Below are positions 1-7,814 of a DNA stretch of 64,000 bases, piece after piece. Numbering within the stretch: the stretch's first letter is position 1; the number at the start of each line of letters is the position of its first letter. The stretch comes from Zobellella endophytica. GTDB lineage: Bacteria > Pseudomonadota > Gammaproteobacteria > Enterobacterales > Aeromonadaceae. The notes under the pieces were generated by a model. It made no database searches, was not told the origin of the DNA, and saw only the letters and a program-made list of their open reading frames with translations. The translations under genes and the position numbers were made by a program. The DNA lies in NCBI RefSeq assembly GCF_003012775.1, contig NZ_PXYG01000009.1, forward strand, positions 62,001 to 126,000, read 5' to 3'.

Positions 1-48
1 GCCGTCCCGCCCGAAGTCGACGGTGGCGGTAATGGTGGTGGCCTGCAT
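1..48 (-). CDS. doeB: N-alpha-acetyl-L-2,4-diaminobutyrate deacetylase, N-terminal fragment (cut by window edge)
   Basis: Only the first 16 codons are inside the window, reading leftward from ATG at 48 (MQATTITATVDFGRDG). The gene starts 7 bp after the stop of doeA on the same strand, so the two are almost certainly co-transcribed. In known ectoine-degradation operons the gene directly after the ectoine hydrolase encodes DoeB (EutE), which deacetylates N-alpha-acetyl-diaminobutyrate to diaminobutyrate. The identification rests on position plus a short N-terminus that fits this family; the catalytic zinc-peptidase domain lies outside the window. Confidence 0.55.
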   Translation of the reverse strand, partial: MQATTITATVDFGRDG

Positions 49-55
49 CTTCTGG

Positions 56-1243
56 TTACCTCTTCACGAACAGTTTGCGGGGATAGTTGCACAGGGTTTC
101 CACCCCGGACTCGGTGATCACGATGCTCTCGGTGGTCTCGATGCCCCAGTCTTCCAGCCACAGCCCCGGCATGAAGTGGAAGGTCATGCCCGGCTCCAGA
201 ATGGTGCCGTCGGTGTTACGCAGGCTCATGGTGCGCTCGCCCCAGTCCGGCGGGTAGCTCAGGCCGATGGGGTATCCGCAGCGGGCGCCTTCCCGATCGA
301 AACCGTATTCGGCCAGGGTGGCGTTGAGGGCGTCGGCGATGTCGGCGCAGCGGTTGCCGGGTCTGGCGGCGGCCAGGCCGGCCTCAAGGGCGGCGTTGAG
401 CGCCTCTTCCCCGCGCAGGAAGTCGTCATTGGGCTGGCCCAGGAAGATGGTACGCGACAGCGGGCAGTGGTAGCGGCGGTGGCAGCCGGCGATTTCGAAG
501 AAGGTGCCTTCGTTGTGGTTGAAGGGACGCTCGTCCCAGGTCAGGTGCGGGGCCGAGGCGTCTTCCCCCGAAGGCAGCATGGGCACGACGGCCGGGTAGT
601 CGCCGAAATGGCCTTCGTGTCCTTCCATCGCCACCCGGTAGATCTCGGCCACCAGCCGGTTCTTGGGCAGACCTGGTTCGATCATGTCGAAGACTGCCTG
701 GTGCATGTTTTCGACGATGCGAGCGGCGATGCGCATGTAGCGCAGTTCGGTCTCGGATTTCACCGCCCGGCACCAGTTGACCAGGCCAGTGGCGTCCACC
801 AGCTGGGCGTCGGGCAGGTTTTCCTTCAGCGCCAGGTAGGCGGTGGGGCTGAAGTAGTAGTTGTCCATCTCGATGCCGATATTGCCGCGGGCCCAGTCCC
901 GGGGCTTTAGCAATTGGTTGGCCAGGTATTCCATGGCGTGCAGCGGCGGATTCATCACGTAGTAGTCCGGGTACCAGGTGATGTTCTCTTCCTGCAGGTA
1001 GACGGTACGCCTGGCACCATTGTAGTCCATCTGGCGACCATACCAGATCGGCTCGCCGGCCGTGCCGACCACCGCGACCTGTGGGGTGTAGAAAGACCAG
1101 CCGTCGTAGCCGGTGAGCCAGGCGATATTGGACGGATCGTGCACGATCAGGGTCTGGATTTCATGCTGATCCATGGCGGCGCGAACCTTGGCCAGGCGTT
1201 GATGGTATTCTTCGATGGAGAAACTGGGTACATGGTGATGCAT
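56..1243 (-). CDS. doeA: Ectoine hydrolase, M24 (creatinase/aminopeptidase-fold) family
   Basis: This 395-residue cytoplasmic enzyme opens the ectoine (and hydroxyectoine) ring, giving N-acetylated diaminobutyrate, the first step of using this compatible solute as carbon and nitrogen source. It shows the two-domain M24 layout: an N-terminal creatinase-like half (about residues 10-150, with SNIAWLTGYDGWSFY) and a C-terminal pita-bread half (about 160-395). Its length of about 395-400 residues fits DoeA/EutD. The ATG at 1243 was chosen because an AGGGG ribosome site lies about 9 nt upstream; an open frame extends further but lacks one. Assignment as DoeA rather than another M24 peptidase is strengthened by the doeB-like start behind it and the EnuR-type regulator diverging from it. 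The alpha-acetylated product is the known inducer of EnuR, so this enzyme also feeds regulation. Confidence 0.82.
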   Translation of the reverse strand: MHHHVPSFSIEEYHQRLAKVRAAMDQHEIQTLIVHDPSNIAWLTGYDGWSFYTPQVAVVGTAGEPIWYGRQMDYNGARRTVYLQEENITWYPDYYVMNPPLHAMEYLANQLLKPRDWARGNIGIEMDNYYFSPTAYLALKENLPDAQLVDATGLVNWCRAVKSETELRYMRIAARIVENMHQAVFDMIEPGLPKNRLVAEIYRVAMEGHEGHFGDYPAVVPMLPSGEDASAPHLTWDERPFNHNEGTFFEIAGCHRRYHCPLSRTIFLGQPNDDFLRGEEALNAALEAGLAAARPGNRCADIADALNATLAEYGFDREGARCGYPIGLSYPPDWGERTMSLRNTDGTILEPGMTFHFMPGLWLEDWGIETTESIVITESGVETLCNYPRKLFVKR

Positions 1244-1377
1244 AAGCACTACCCCTGTATGTGGCAGTCGGGACCACCAACCTCTGCCGGCCCGGAGGGC
1301 GGACAGTCGGCTGGGTTGTGGTTTCGGTGCTGGGTTTGCGGCTGTGCCGGCGTTCATGGCTGCGGCACAGCCGCTAA

Positions 1378-1494
1378 TCAGCGATTGGGTGTGTTCGGAC
1401 CTTCCGTTCGCGGGAACAAAGACCGTCGTGGCCGGGGCCACCGTGGTGCCGCGGCCGGAGGAAGCAGGATGGTGTTCAGGCTGTGTTTATCCAT
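1378..1494 (-). CDS. Possible 38-codon leader ORF upstream of doeA
   Basis: A short frame on the doeA strand starts at ATG 1494 behind a good GAGGT ribosome site (spacing about 8 nt) and stops at 1378, about 135 nt before doeA. The predicted peptide (starting MDKHSLNTILLPP) becomes proline/arginine-rich and matches no family I recognise. It could be a leader peptide, the start of a gene later broken by a frameshift (a neighbouring frame stays open into doeA), or chance. The ribosome site is the only positive evidence. Confidence 0.3.
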   Translation of the reverse strand: MDKHSLNTILLPPAAAPRWPRPRRSLFPRTEGPNTPNR

Positions 1495-1557
1495 GAGTGT
1501 TACCTCGTCAGGCCCTTGGCCCATAGCGCCTAAGTGATGCAATCGGTCCCTGCAATC

Positions 1558-1679
1558 ATGACAATTGGTCGAAAGACTGGATGAAGACCGGTCATTGTCC
1601 TAGTATGTTGCTTTATTGGTCAGTACACATTAGTGCATTTGGGTGTGTCAATGAATTTATTGATCCATGACAATTGATC
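1558..1679. promoter_or_regulatory. doeA/enuR divergent control region with repeated ATGACAATTGRTC motif
   Basis: The AT-rich part of the divergent intergenic region holds the 13-mer ATGACAATTGGTC at 1558-1570 and ATGACAATTGATC at 1667-1679, the second covering the enuR start codon. A partial inverted copy (ccggtcattgtc) lies at 1588-1599. MocR/GabR regulators bind paired direct repeats near their own and target promoters, so these are candidate EnuR half-sites. The second copy might be coincidence because it overlaps coding sequence. Confidence 0.35.
1622..1651 (-). promoter_or_regulatory. Candidate sigma-70 promoter for the doe operon
   Basis: Reading leftward, a perfect -35 TTGACA (1651-1646) is followed after 18 nt by TGTACT (1627-1622). 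It would start a transcript with a leader of roughly 370 nt before doeA that contains the small ORF at 1494-1378. The -10 is only a moderate match. Confidence 0.4.
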
Positions 1680-3067
1680 TGAAACCCTTGCTGAAGACAG
1701 GAATGCCCAAGTACCTGGCGATCGCCAAGGCACTGGAAGAGGCCATCGCCCGCGGCGATCTGTTGCCGGGCGCGCGTCTGCCCCCCCATCGGGTGCTGGC
1801 CGAGCAACTGCGGGTGAGCGTACAGACGGTAAGCAATGCCTATGCCCATGCGGAGAAGCAGGGGTTCGTGGCGGCCCGCGTCGGCAGTGGCACTTTCGTC
1901 AGCGATTATGGTGGCGGCAAGGAAACCGAGCTGATGCTGGCTGAAGAGAAGAACACCGAAGGGCGGGCCATCGACCTGTCCATCGCCCATCCGGTCTGCA
2001 CCGATGAGCTGACCCGGTTGTTCGGCGAGGTGCTGGTGCGGGTCGGACAGGGTAACACCGAGTCGCTGATCCGGGCGGCCCGGCCGGTGCAGGGGCTGTG
2101 GCCACACATCGAGGCGGCGGCCCGGTGGCTGGAGAGCCAGAAACTGCCGGCAGAGCCGGAGCGGGTACTGCTGTGCAACGGTGTCTCCCACGGCCTGATG
2201 CTGGCGATGGGGGTACTGCTGCAGCCGGGCGACATCGTGGCCTGCGAGGAGCTGGTGGATCACGGCCTGATCGCCCGTTCGCGTATGCTGGGTGTGCGCC
2301 TGTGCGGTCTGCCCGTCGATCGGGAGGGCATTATTCCCGACGCCCTGGAAGATGCCTGCCGCAAGAAGAAAATCAAGGTACTGTGCTGTACCCCCAGCAT
2401 GAGCAATCCGGCCAGTTGTCACATGAGCCAGGAACGGCGACTGGCCATTGCCGAGTTGGCTCGTCGTTATCACCTGATGGTGATCGAAGACGATGTGTAC
2501 GGCGCCCTGGAGCCGGACCGGTTGCCGCCCCTGTCCAGCCTGCTGCCGGAGCAGGCGTTCTACGTGACCAGCCTGACCAAGACGGTGGCGCCCGGCCTGC
2601 GTTGCGGCTTTATGGTGGTACCGCGGCACCTGCTGCAACACTGTGTCGCCCGGCTGGCCGCCTCCAGCTGGATGGCGCCGCCGCTGGTGTTTGAAGTTGT
2701 CAGCCGGTGGATCCAGGACGGTACCCTGCGCCGGTTGATCGCCTTTCAGCAGCAGGAGTTCGCCGCCCGCCAGCGGCTGGCGCGGGAGCTGTTGACCGGA
2801 TTCGAGTACGACAGCCACGAGCATGGCATGCACCTGTGGCTGCGCCTGCCCGAGGGCTGGGGGGCCGATGAACTGGTGGGATCGGCCCGGCAGGCCAATG
2901 TTCTGCTCACCGGTTACCAGCCCTTCGTGGTGGATCCGGAACGCCGGCTCGGCCGGGTACGCATCAGCCTGGGCTGCGAAAGCAGCCGCTACCGGGTCGG
3001 GCACGGCCTGCAGCTGTTGGCGGGCATGCTCAATACGCCACCGCCGCCCACCCATTTTCTGCTGTGA
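1667..3067 (+). CDS. enuR: MocR/GabR-type PLP-dependent transcriptional regulator of ectoine catabolism
   Basis: This 466-residue protein has an N-terminal GntR-type winged helix (about 10-80: YLAIAKALEEAI, LPPHRVLAEQLRVSVQTVSNAY, VGSGTFV) and a C-terminal fold-type-I aminotransferase-like domain (about 105-460). K305 in SLTKT is in the position of the lysine that carries pyridoxal phosphate. EnuR is known to sense intermediates of ectoine breakdown through this PLP domain and to repress uptake and catabolic genes until inducer appears. Divergence from doeA supports that role. The start lacks a clear Shine-Dalgarno site; the next in-frame ATG at 1703 would trim the DNA-binding domain, so the first ATG is preferred. 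A generic MocR regulator remains the fallback name. Confidence 0.78.
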   Translation: MTIDLKPLLKTGMPKYLAIAKALEEAIARGDLLPGARLPPHRVLAEQLRVSVQTVSNAYAHAEKQGFVAARVGSGTFVSDYGGGKETELMLAEEKNTEGRAIDLSIAHPVCTDELTRLFGEVLVRVGQGNTESLIRAARPVQGLWPHIEAAARWLESQKLPAEPERVLLCNGVSHGLMLAMGVLLQPGDIVACEELVDHGLIARSRMLGVRLCGLPVDREGIIPDALEDACRKKKIKVLCCTPSMSNPASCHMSQERRLAIAELARRYHLMVIEDDVYGALEPDRLPPLSSLLPEQAFYVTSLTKTVAPGLRCGFMVVPRHLLQHCVARLAASSWMAPPLVFEVVSRWIQDGTLRRLIAFQQQEFAARQRLARELLTGFEYDSHEHGMHLWLRLPEGWGADELVGSARQANVLLTGYQPFVVDPERRLGRVRISLGCESSRYRVGHGLQLLAGMLNTPPPPTHFLL

Positions 3068-3456
3068 GGGGCCATTACAGAAGACGTCGCCACTTTGCCG
3101 CGCACGACTCGGTGTTCTTCGCCATCAGCAACGAGGTGCCCACTATCACCAAATCCACCGGCCTGATCACCGCCGTGGTGTTTATCCTGCCATCGGGGAG
3201 GGCGGTAACTCTCCCTTCCCATGGCGTTATCCTCTCCATCCTGGCGGCATGCCCTGGGGTCATTCAGCGCTCAACTTTTTGTGTAACTCTTCAATTCTTG
3301 TGATAACCCTCTCAGTTCGGTGTTCCCGGACGGCAACCGGGTTGCCGATCTGTTCTATGAATGTAAAATCCTGACGCTTGCTATATGGTTGGTTTACTTA
3401 TCTATAAAAACAACCAATAGCAGATAAATTGTTCAGTATTTGCTGAGGAATACAAG
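3068..3456. other. 389-bp gap between enuR and the symporter gene; no convincing gene
   Basis: The first 230 bp are GC-rich and keep an open plus-strand frame (3064-3303, containing HDSVFFAISNEVPTITKST) that overlaps the enuR stop, has no ribosome site and matches nothing I recognise. It could be the remnant of a decayed gene. The last 150 bp turn AT-rich and probably hold the promoter of the following symporter. A short hairpin without a T-run (CCCGG-N7-CCGGG, about 3325-3341) is present. Confidence 0.4.
3381..3420. promoter_or_regulatory. Imperfect inverted repeat upstream of the symporter gene
   Basis: CTATATGGTTG at 3381-3391 and CAACCAATAG at 3411-3420 are inverted copies except for one extra A. 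The spacing and AT-rich setting 36 bp upstream of the start codon fit an operator or a leader hairpin; no regulator can be assigned. Confidence 0.3.
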
Positions 3457-4731
3457 ATGAAAGGTTCTCTTTCCACCCGGATTTTCGCCGGCCTCTTTGC
3501 CGGTCTGCTCATCGGCAGCATGATCCAGTACCTGTTTTCTGGCGTCTCCTTCTTGAATGAAGGGGTGGTCGGCCTGGCCGAGGGGGTGGGTGGCATGTTC
3601 GTGTCGCTGATCAAGCTGATGGTGGTGCCCCTGGTCTACATCTCCATCGTCACCGGTATCTGCGAGTTGCGCGACATCGCCAGCTTCGGCCGGCTCGGCA
3701 GCAAGACCTTCGGGCTCTATATTGTCAATACCGTCCTGTCCATCGCCGCCGCCATCCTGGTGGGGGTGATCTTCCAGCCCGGACTGGGCGCCAGCCTGCC
3801 CCACGGCGCCTCCGGCGCGGTCGAGCTGACCACTACCGAAACCCCGGATATCGGCGCCATGCTGGTGGGCATAGTGCCCAGCAACCCGGTCCAGGCCTTC
3901 GCCTCCGGCGACATGCTGCAGATCATCTTCATGGCCATCCTCACCGGCCTGGCGCTGCAGGCCATGGGCACTTCGGCGGCCCCGGCGGCGCGCACCTTCC
4001 GGATCGCCAACGAGGTGATGATGAAGCTGGTGGGTCTGGTGATGACCCTGGCTCCCTACGGCGTGTTCGCGCTGATGATCAGCCTGGGCGCCACCCTGGA
4101 GGCCGACACCCTGATGTCGGTGGCCGGTTACGTGGCCCTGGTGGTGCTGGTGCTGGGGTTCTGGATCCTGGTGGCCTATCCGCTGGCGGTATGGCTGACC
4201 ACCGGCATCCGGCCCGGCGTTTTCCGCAAGGCGACCCGGGAGCAGCTGCTGTTCTCCCTGTCCACCGCCAGCTCCAACGCCACCATTCCGGTGACCATGC
4301 GCACCCTGACCGAGAAGCTGGGCGTGTCCCGGGCCATCGCCGGTTTCGGGGTGCCGCTGGGCGCCACCATCAACATGTCCGGCTCCGCCATCTACATTAC
4401 CCTGGCGGCCATCTTCGCCGCCAATATCTCCGGCACGCCCATCGCCACCGGCGATCTGCTGACGGTGGGGGTGACCGTGCTGCTGATGTCCATCGGGGTC
4501 GGCGGCGTGCCCGGCGGCGCCGTGGTGATGGCCGGGGTGCTGCTGCACCAGATGGGCCTGCCGGTGGAAGCCATGGCCATCATCATGGCGGTGGACCGCA
4601 TCAACGACATGTTCTGTACCGCCTCCAACGTGGTGGGCGACACCGCGGTCAACACCATAGTGGCCAGGATGGAAGGCAACCCGGACAGCCTGGAAGAGGC
4701 CGCCGGGCTGACTCCGGCACCGGAAAAATAA
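3457..4731 (+). CDS. Dicarboxylate/amino acid:cation symporter (DAACS family)
   Basis: This 424-residue inner-membrane carrier uses a cation gradient to import acidic amino acids, C4-dicarboxylates or related solutes. Family signatures are clear: a serine-rich re-entrant hairpin (SLSTASSNATIPVT), a variant of the NMDGT motif (NMSGSAIY) and, in the last core helix, the DRxxDM...N motif (VDRINDMFCTASNVVGDT). These correspond to substrate and sodium ligands in GltPh-like transporters. The Asp of NMDGT is replaced by Ser, so substrate preference cannot be read across from glutamate carriers. A GAGG ribosome site precedes ATG 3457, and a strong bidirectional terminator follows. It lies beside the ectoine genes, but known ectoine importers are TRAP, ABC or BCCT types, so a link is speculation. 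Confidence 0.85.
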   Translation: MKGSLSTRIFAGLFAGLLIGSMIQYLFSGVSFLNEGVVGLAEGVGGMFVSLIKLMVVPLVYISIVTGICELRDIASFGRLGSKTFGLYIVNTVLSIAAAILVGVIFQPGLGASLPHGASGAVELTTTETPDIGAMLVGIVPSNPVQAFASGDMLQIIFMAILTGLALQAMGTSAAPAARTFRIANEVMMKLVGLVMTLAPYGVFALMISLGATLEADTLMSVAGYVALVVLVLGFWILVAYPLAVWLTTGIRPGVFRKATREQLLFSLSTASSNATIPVTMRTLTEKLGVSRAIAGFGVPLGATINMSGSAIYITLAAIFAANISGTPIATGDLLTVGVTVLLMSIGVGGVPGGAVVMAGVLLHQMGLPVEAMAIIMAVDRINDMFCTASNVVGDTAVNTIVARMEGNPDSLEEAAGLTPAPEK

Positions 4732-4736
4732 AGGAT

Positions 4737-4768
4737 AAAAAAAAAACCGCCGTTTGGCGGTTTTTTTT
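4737..4768. terminator. Bidirectional rho-independent terminator
   Basis: A8-flanked hairpin ACCGCC-GTTT-GGCGGT followed by T8. It ends the symporter transcript and, read leftward, also ends the converging PACE gene, whose stop codon lies in the T-run. Confidence 0.9.
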
Positions 4769-5210
4769 ATCCCTGGCCGGCGGCCTGCTCCCGGGCGGAG
4801 AGGGGAATGGGAAAGACGCGGTCGTAGGCCAGGTTGTAGACGAAGGCGTACACCAGGTAGAAGCTGGCCATGGCGATGTCCATCACGAAGGCTTCCCACA
4901 GGCTGATCCCCAGGTACCAGGCGATCATCGGCATGAACAGCAGCAGCAGCCCGCCTTCGAACAGCAGGGCATGGCATACCCGGATCGGCGTGGTCTTGCG
5001 TACATCGCCGCGCAGCAGCACCATGGCATGGTCGAACAGCAGGTTGTAGGCGTAGTTCCAGAAGGTGGCGATCAGGGAGCCGACCACGGCCATCAGCCCC
5101 ATGTCGAACAACTGGTGATCGAATAGCAGGCTGGCCAGGGGTGCGAAGATCAGCAGGCCGATGATTTCAAATCCCAGGGTATGGCGAATACGGTCTTTGG
5201 TGGTGCGCAT
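4767..5210 (-). CDS. PACE-family multidrug/biguanide efflux protein (AceI-like)
   Basis: This 147-residue protein has four predicted membrane helices arranged as two tandem bacterial transmembrane pair domains (about 8-70 and 77-140), typified by FEIIGLLIFAPLASLLF and FWNYAYNLLFDHAM in the first and FEGGLLLLFMP and YAFVYNLAYDRVFP in the second. PACE transporters are proton-coupled exporters of chlorhexidine, acriflavine and natural polyamine-like compounds. Length matches AceI (about 144-150). It diverges from a LysR regulator 89 bp away, the usual arrangement for aceI and its activator AceR. Symbol withheld because substrate is not known. Confidence 0.85.
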   Translation of the reverse strand: MRTTKDRIRHTLGFEIIGLLIFAPLASLLFDHQLFDMGLMAVVGSLIATFWNYAYNLLFDHAMVLLRGDVRKTTPIRVCHALLFEGGLLLLFMPMIAWYLGISLWEAFVMDIAMASFYLVYAFVYNLAYDRVFPIPLSAREQAAGQG

Positions 5211-5253
5211 GTTATGTCCTCTGCAAGCAAGCTCATGGCTCCCGATTCTATCT

Positions 5254-5278
5254 GCTAATATCGAGAGTAAAAGTTAGC
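5254..5278. promoter_or_regulatory. Candidate LysR-type operator between PACE gene and its regulator
   Basis: GCTAA at 5254-5258 and TTAGC at 5274-5278 form an inverted repeat with a 15-nt AT-rich centre in the 89-bp divergent region, as expected for a LysR recognition site. Confidence 0.4.
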
Positions 5279-5299
5279 TAGTATCGGATATACAGATAG

Positions 5300-6190
5300 A
5301 TGAGTTTCTCACTCGAGCAATTGCAGGCCTTCGTCGCCACCGTGGAAACCGGCTCCTTCTCGGCGGCCGCCCGCCGCCTGGGCAAGGTGCAGTCGGTGGT
5401 GAGCACCGCCGTCGCCAACCTGGAGATCGATCTCGGCAACCCGCTGTTCGACCGGGACGGCCGTTATCCCCGGCTGACCCCGGCCGGTGAGCGATTATTG
5501 GCGGAGGCGAGGGTGATACTGGAACGCTGCGAGCATTTTCGCGGCCTGGCCAGGAGCCTGGGGGAAGGGGTGGAAAGCCGGCTGGTGCTGGCGGTGGACG
5601 AGCTCTATCCCTCCGAGCAGTTGGGCGGGCTGATGGACGAGTTCGCCCGCCAGTTTCCCAGCGTCGAGCTGGAGCTGCTGTTCCCGCTGATGGAGGACGT
5701 CAGCCGCATGGTGCTGGAAGAGCGGGTCGATCTCGGCATCATGTGGCGCCAGGAAATTCTGCCTTCGGCGCTCAACTTCCATGCCCTGGGCTGGGTACCG
5801 ATGAAGATCGTCTGTGCTCCCGGCCATGTGCTGGCCGGGCAGCGGGTGGACTGGGAAGAACTCAAGCGCCATCGCCAGCTGATGGTGGCGACCCGTAACG
5901 ACAGCGAGGAGAAGGTGCGGTTGCGGGTGGCGTCGGAGGTGTGGTGGGTGGAGAGCCACTGGGTCATCGTCGAGCTGGTGCAGCGCAACCTGGGCTGGGC
6001 CTATGTGCCCGAGCATATCGTGTCCCGGGCCCTGGGCGAAGGCCTGCTGGTGTCGCCCCGGCTGGCGTTCGACGACACCGACTGGCAGGTGGCGCTGGAG
6101 CTTATCTGGCACAAACAGCGGCCCCTGGGCAAGGCCGCGTCCTGGCTGAAGAACGCGGCCATCGGCGCCGCTCAGTCCACCAGATCGTAG
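5300..6190 (+). CDS. LysR-family transcriptional regulator (AceR-like)
   Basis: The 296-residue protein has a typical N-terminal winged helix-turn-helix (residues 1-60; LQAFVATVETGSFSAAARRLG, then LEIDLGNPLFDRD) and a periplasmic-binding-protein-like effector domain (about 90-290). Divergent placement next to a PACE efflux gene makes activation of that pump by a cationic substrate the best guess. Its 3' end overlaps the convergent ygfZ by 19 bp. Confidence 0.85.
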   Translation: MSFSLEQLQAFVATVETGSFSAAARRLGKVQSVVSTAVANLEIDLGNPLFDRDGRYPRLTPAGERLLAEARVILERCEHFRGLARSLGEGVESRLVLAVDELYPSEQLGGLMDEFARQFPSVELELLFPLMEDVSRMVLEERVDLGIMWRQEILPSALNFHALGWVPMKIVCAPGHVLAGQRVDWEELKRHRQLMVATRNDSEEKVRLRVASEVWWVESHWVIVELVQRNLGWAYVPEHIVSRALGEGLLVSPRLAFDDTDWQVALELIWHKQRPLGKAASWLKNAAIGAAQSTRS

Positions 6191-7080
6191 GGCAGGGGAT
6201 GCAGTTGCAGCCGGCTGTCCGGCTGATCTTTAAGCCGGAACACGGTGTCCGCGTCCAGATCCTTGTTGAGCACGGCGGTCAGCAGGCAGTCTTCCCCCTG
6301 TTGCCAGTGGCTCAGCACGGTGCCGGCCCGGCGCCAGTTGTCGCCCAGCTGCAGCTCCAGATCCTGGTTGACGGCAATCTTGTCCGTCGCCTTGCCGACC
6401 AGCACGAACATCGCCTTCTTGTTGGCGCCCCGGTACTTGGCCCGGGCCACGATTTCCTGGCCCATGTAGCAGCCCTTGGTGAAGCTGATGCCGCCGAGCG
6501 CCTGCAGGTTGAGCATCTGCGGGATGTATTCGCCCTGGTGCTCGGCGCTCATGTCCGGCAGCCCGGCCTGGATCATCAGCCCCAGCCATTCCTGCTCGCT
6601 GCCCCTCGGCAGCTCGGGCAGCTCGGCTTCCACCGGCAGCACCAACAGCGCATGCTCGGCCGCCACCGGAATGACGATGCCGCCCTGCCACAGGTTGCCA
6701 TCGCCCACGTGGTGGTTGAGCCAGTGCGACAGGCCTTCGCCGGCCAGGCCGAATACCTGCCAGCGTTCGCTCACGTCTTCCACGTCGGTCTTGGCGAACA
6801 CCGCGAATTTTTTCAGCTCGGGCAACTGGCGTGCCACCAGGGAACGATTGAGCAGCAGCAGCAGTTGTTCGCCCAGGTTGGCCAGCCAGAAGGGGGCCCA
6901 CAGTTTGCCCTTGCTGTCGCAGTGGCCGCCCGGGGTGGCGTCGCCGGCTTCCAGCGCGGCGACATCGCAGGTGACCTGGCCCTGCAGGTATTTGACCCTG
7001 TCTTCGCCGCTCAGGCTCAGCACGGCACGATCGGTTAACGGATAAAGCACGGGAGTAGAGGCAATAGTCAACACGGGCAA
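6172..7080 (-). CDS. ygfZ: Folate-binding Fe-S cluster repair/tRNA-modifying protein YgfZ
   Basis: About 302 residues of the GcvT-like YgfZ/IBA57 family. The hallmark motif KGCYMGQE is present, with the conserved cysteine at residue 204. YgfZ binds tetrahydrofolate and supports the activity of certain [4Fe-4S] enzymes such as MiaB. The start is uncertain: the open frame begins at TTG 7080, but the AAGGA site (7086-7082) is better spaced for GTG at 7074 or TTG at 7071, which would shorten the protein by two or three residues. It diverges from sdhE exactly as in enterobacteria, with a shared promoter region of about 120 bp. The protein is shorter than E. coli YgfZ (326), mainly at the N-terminus. 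Confidence 0.9.
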   Translation of the reverse strand: MPVLTIASTPVLYPLTDRAVLSLSGEDRVKYLQGQVTCDVAALEAGDATPGGHCDSKGKLWAPFWLANLGEQLLLLLNRSLVARQLPELKKFAVFAKTDVEDVSERWQVFGLAGEGLSHWLNHHVGDGNLWQGGIVIPVAAEHALLVLPVEAELPELPRGSEQEWLGLMIQAGLPDMSAEHQGEYIPQMLNLQALGGISFTKGCYMGQEIVARAKYRGANKKAMFVLVGKATDKIAVNQDLELQLGDNWRRAGTVLSHWQQGEDCLLTAVLNKDLDADTVFRLKDQPDSRLQLHPLPYDLVD

Positions 7081-7198
7081 ATCCTTTGTTGTCTATGAAT
7101 TGGTGAAGTGTGACCTTCATGGTAAAGATGGCCAACACATTTGTCAGTACTCATTCGACCTTATAACATGAGCTTTGTTTTATTTTTTGGAAGCCATC

Positions 7199-7462
7199 AT
7201 GCTCAATACTTCTGATAAACCCCGCCTGATCTGGGCCTGCCGCCGCGGCATGCTCGAGCTCGACGTGATCCTGATGCCTTTTGTCGAGCACGAGTATGAC
7301 GGCCTGGGCGAGGAGCACAGGGCCGTGTTCCGGCGGCTGCTGGAGTGTGACGACCCGGATCTGTTCGCCTGGTTTATGGGACACGACAGCTCGCAGGATG
7401 CAGCATTGCAGGCGATGGTGGAGTTCATCCTTGAACGTAACCAGGTTCGCAATCAGCGCTGA
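7199..7462 (+). CDS. sdhE: FAD assembly factor SdhE
   Basis: This 87-residue protein promotes covalent attachment of FAD to the flavoprotein subunits of succinate dehydrogenase and fumarate reductase. The conserved RGxxE motif is seen as R16-G17-M-L-E20. ATG 7199 was preferred over an in-frame start 24 nt upstream because MLNTSDKPRLIWACRRGMLELD aligns with the family N-terminus and a GGAA site precedes it. It is followed by the overlapping ygfX, the usual pair. Confidence 0.93.
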   Translation: MLNTSDKPRLIWACRRGMLELDVILMPFVEHEYDGLGEEHRAVFRRLLECDDPDLFAWFMGHDSSQDAALQAMVEFILERNQVRNQR

Positions 7463-7814
7463 GCCTTCCCGCCTGCACCGCTGCTATTTGCTGGCGGTGG
7501 CCGCTTCCCTCTGGTTGCCGGCGATGCTGTGGCTGGATGCCGGCCGCCTGATCTGGTTTGCCCCCGGCTGGCTGCTGGTATCCGGATGGCTGTGGTGCCG
7601 CACGGATGACTATCGGCTGGAGGGCGAGTTCAACGACGGCATCCTCCGCCTCAACGGTCGCAGCGGAAGCCTGTCGCGGCACAGCCGGGCCGGGCCCGGC
7701 TTTCTGCTGCTGGTACTGGACGGCGACCCCTGGCCGCCGTTCTGGCTGTTCCAGGACGCGGTGCCGGAGAGCGTGTTCCGGCGCCTGTCTCAGCGGGTGC
7801 TGCTGGCCAGGTAG
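7431..7814 (+). CDS. ygfX: YgfX (CptA) family inner-membrane protein
   Basis: A 127-residue protein with two N-terminal membrane helices ([17 protein letters not shown] and [16 protein letters not shown]) and a small C-terminal cytoplasmic domain, as in YgfX/CptA. In E. coli the protein was described as a toxin acting on MreB/FtsZ assembly with SdhE as partner; Serratia work instead links it to flavinylation and membrane interaction. I chose TTG 7431, which overlaps sdhE by 32 bp and has GGTGGAG about 9 nt upstream; other non-ATG starts nearby are possible. The 3' end overlaps the convergent nadB by 25 bp. Confidence 0.75.
   Translation: MNVTRFAISAEPSRLHRCYLLAVAASLWLPAMLWLDAGRLIWFAPGWLLVSGWLWCRTDDYRLEGEFNDGILRLNGRSGSLSRHSRAGPGFLLLVLDGDPWPPFWLFQDAVPESVFRRLSQRVLLAR

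Noticed and set aside
3457-4731. Ectoine importer
   Set aside because: Known ectoine uptake systems are TRAP (UehABC, TeaABC), ABC (Ehu) or BCCT types; a DAACS carrier next to the locus is not sufficient evidence.
7431-7814. sdhE-ygfX as a certain toxin-antitoxin module
   Set aside because: The CptAB toxin-antitoxin reading is disputed and SdhE has a well-established flavinylation role, so only the neutral name YgfX is used.
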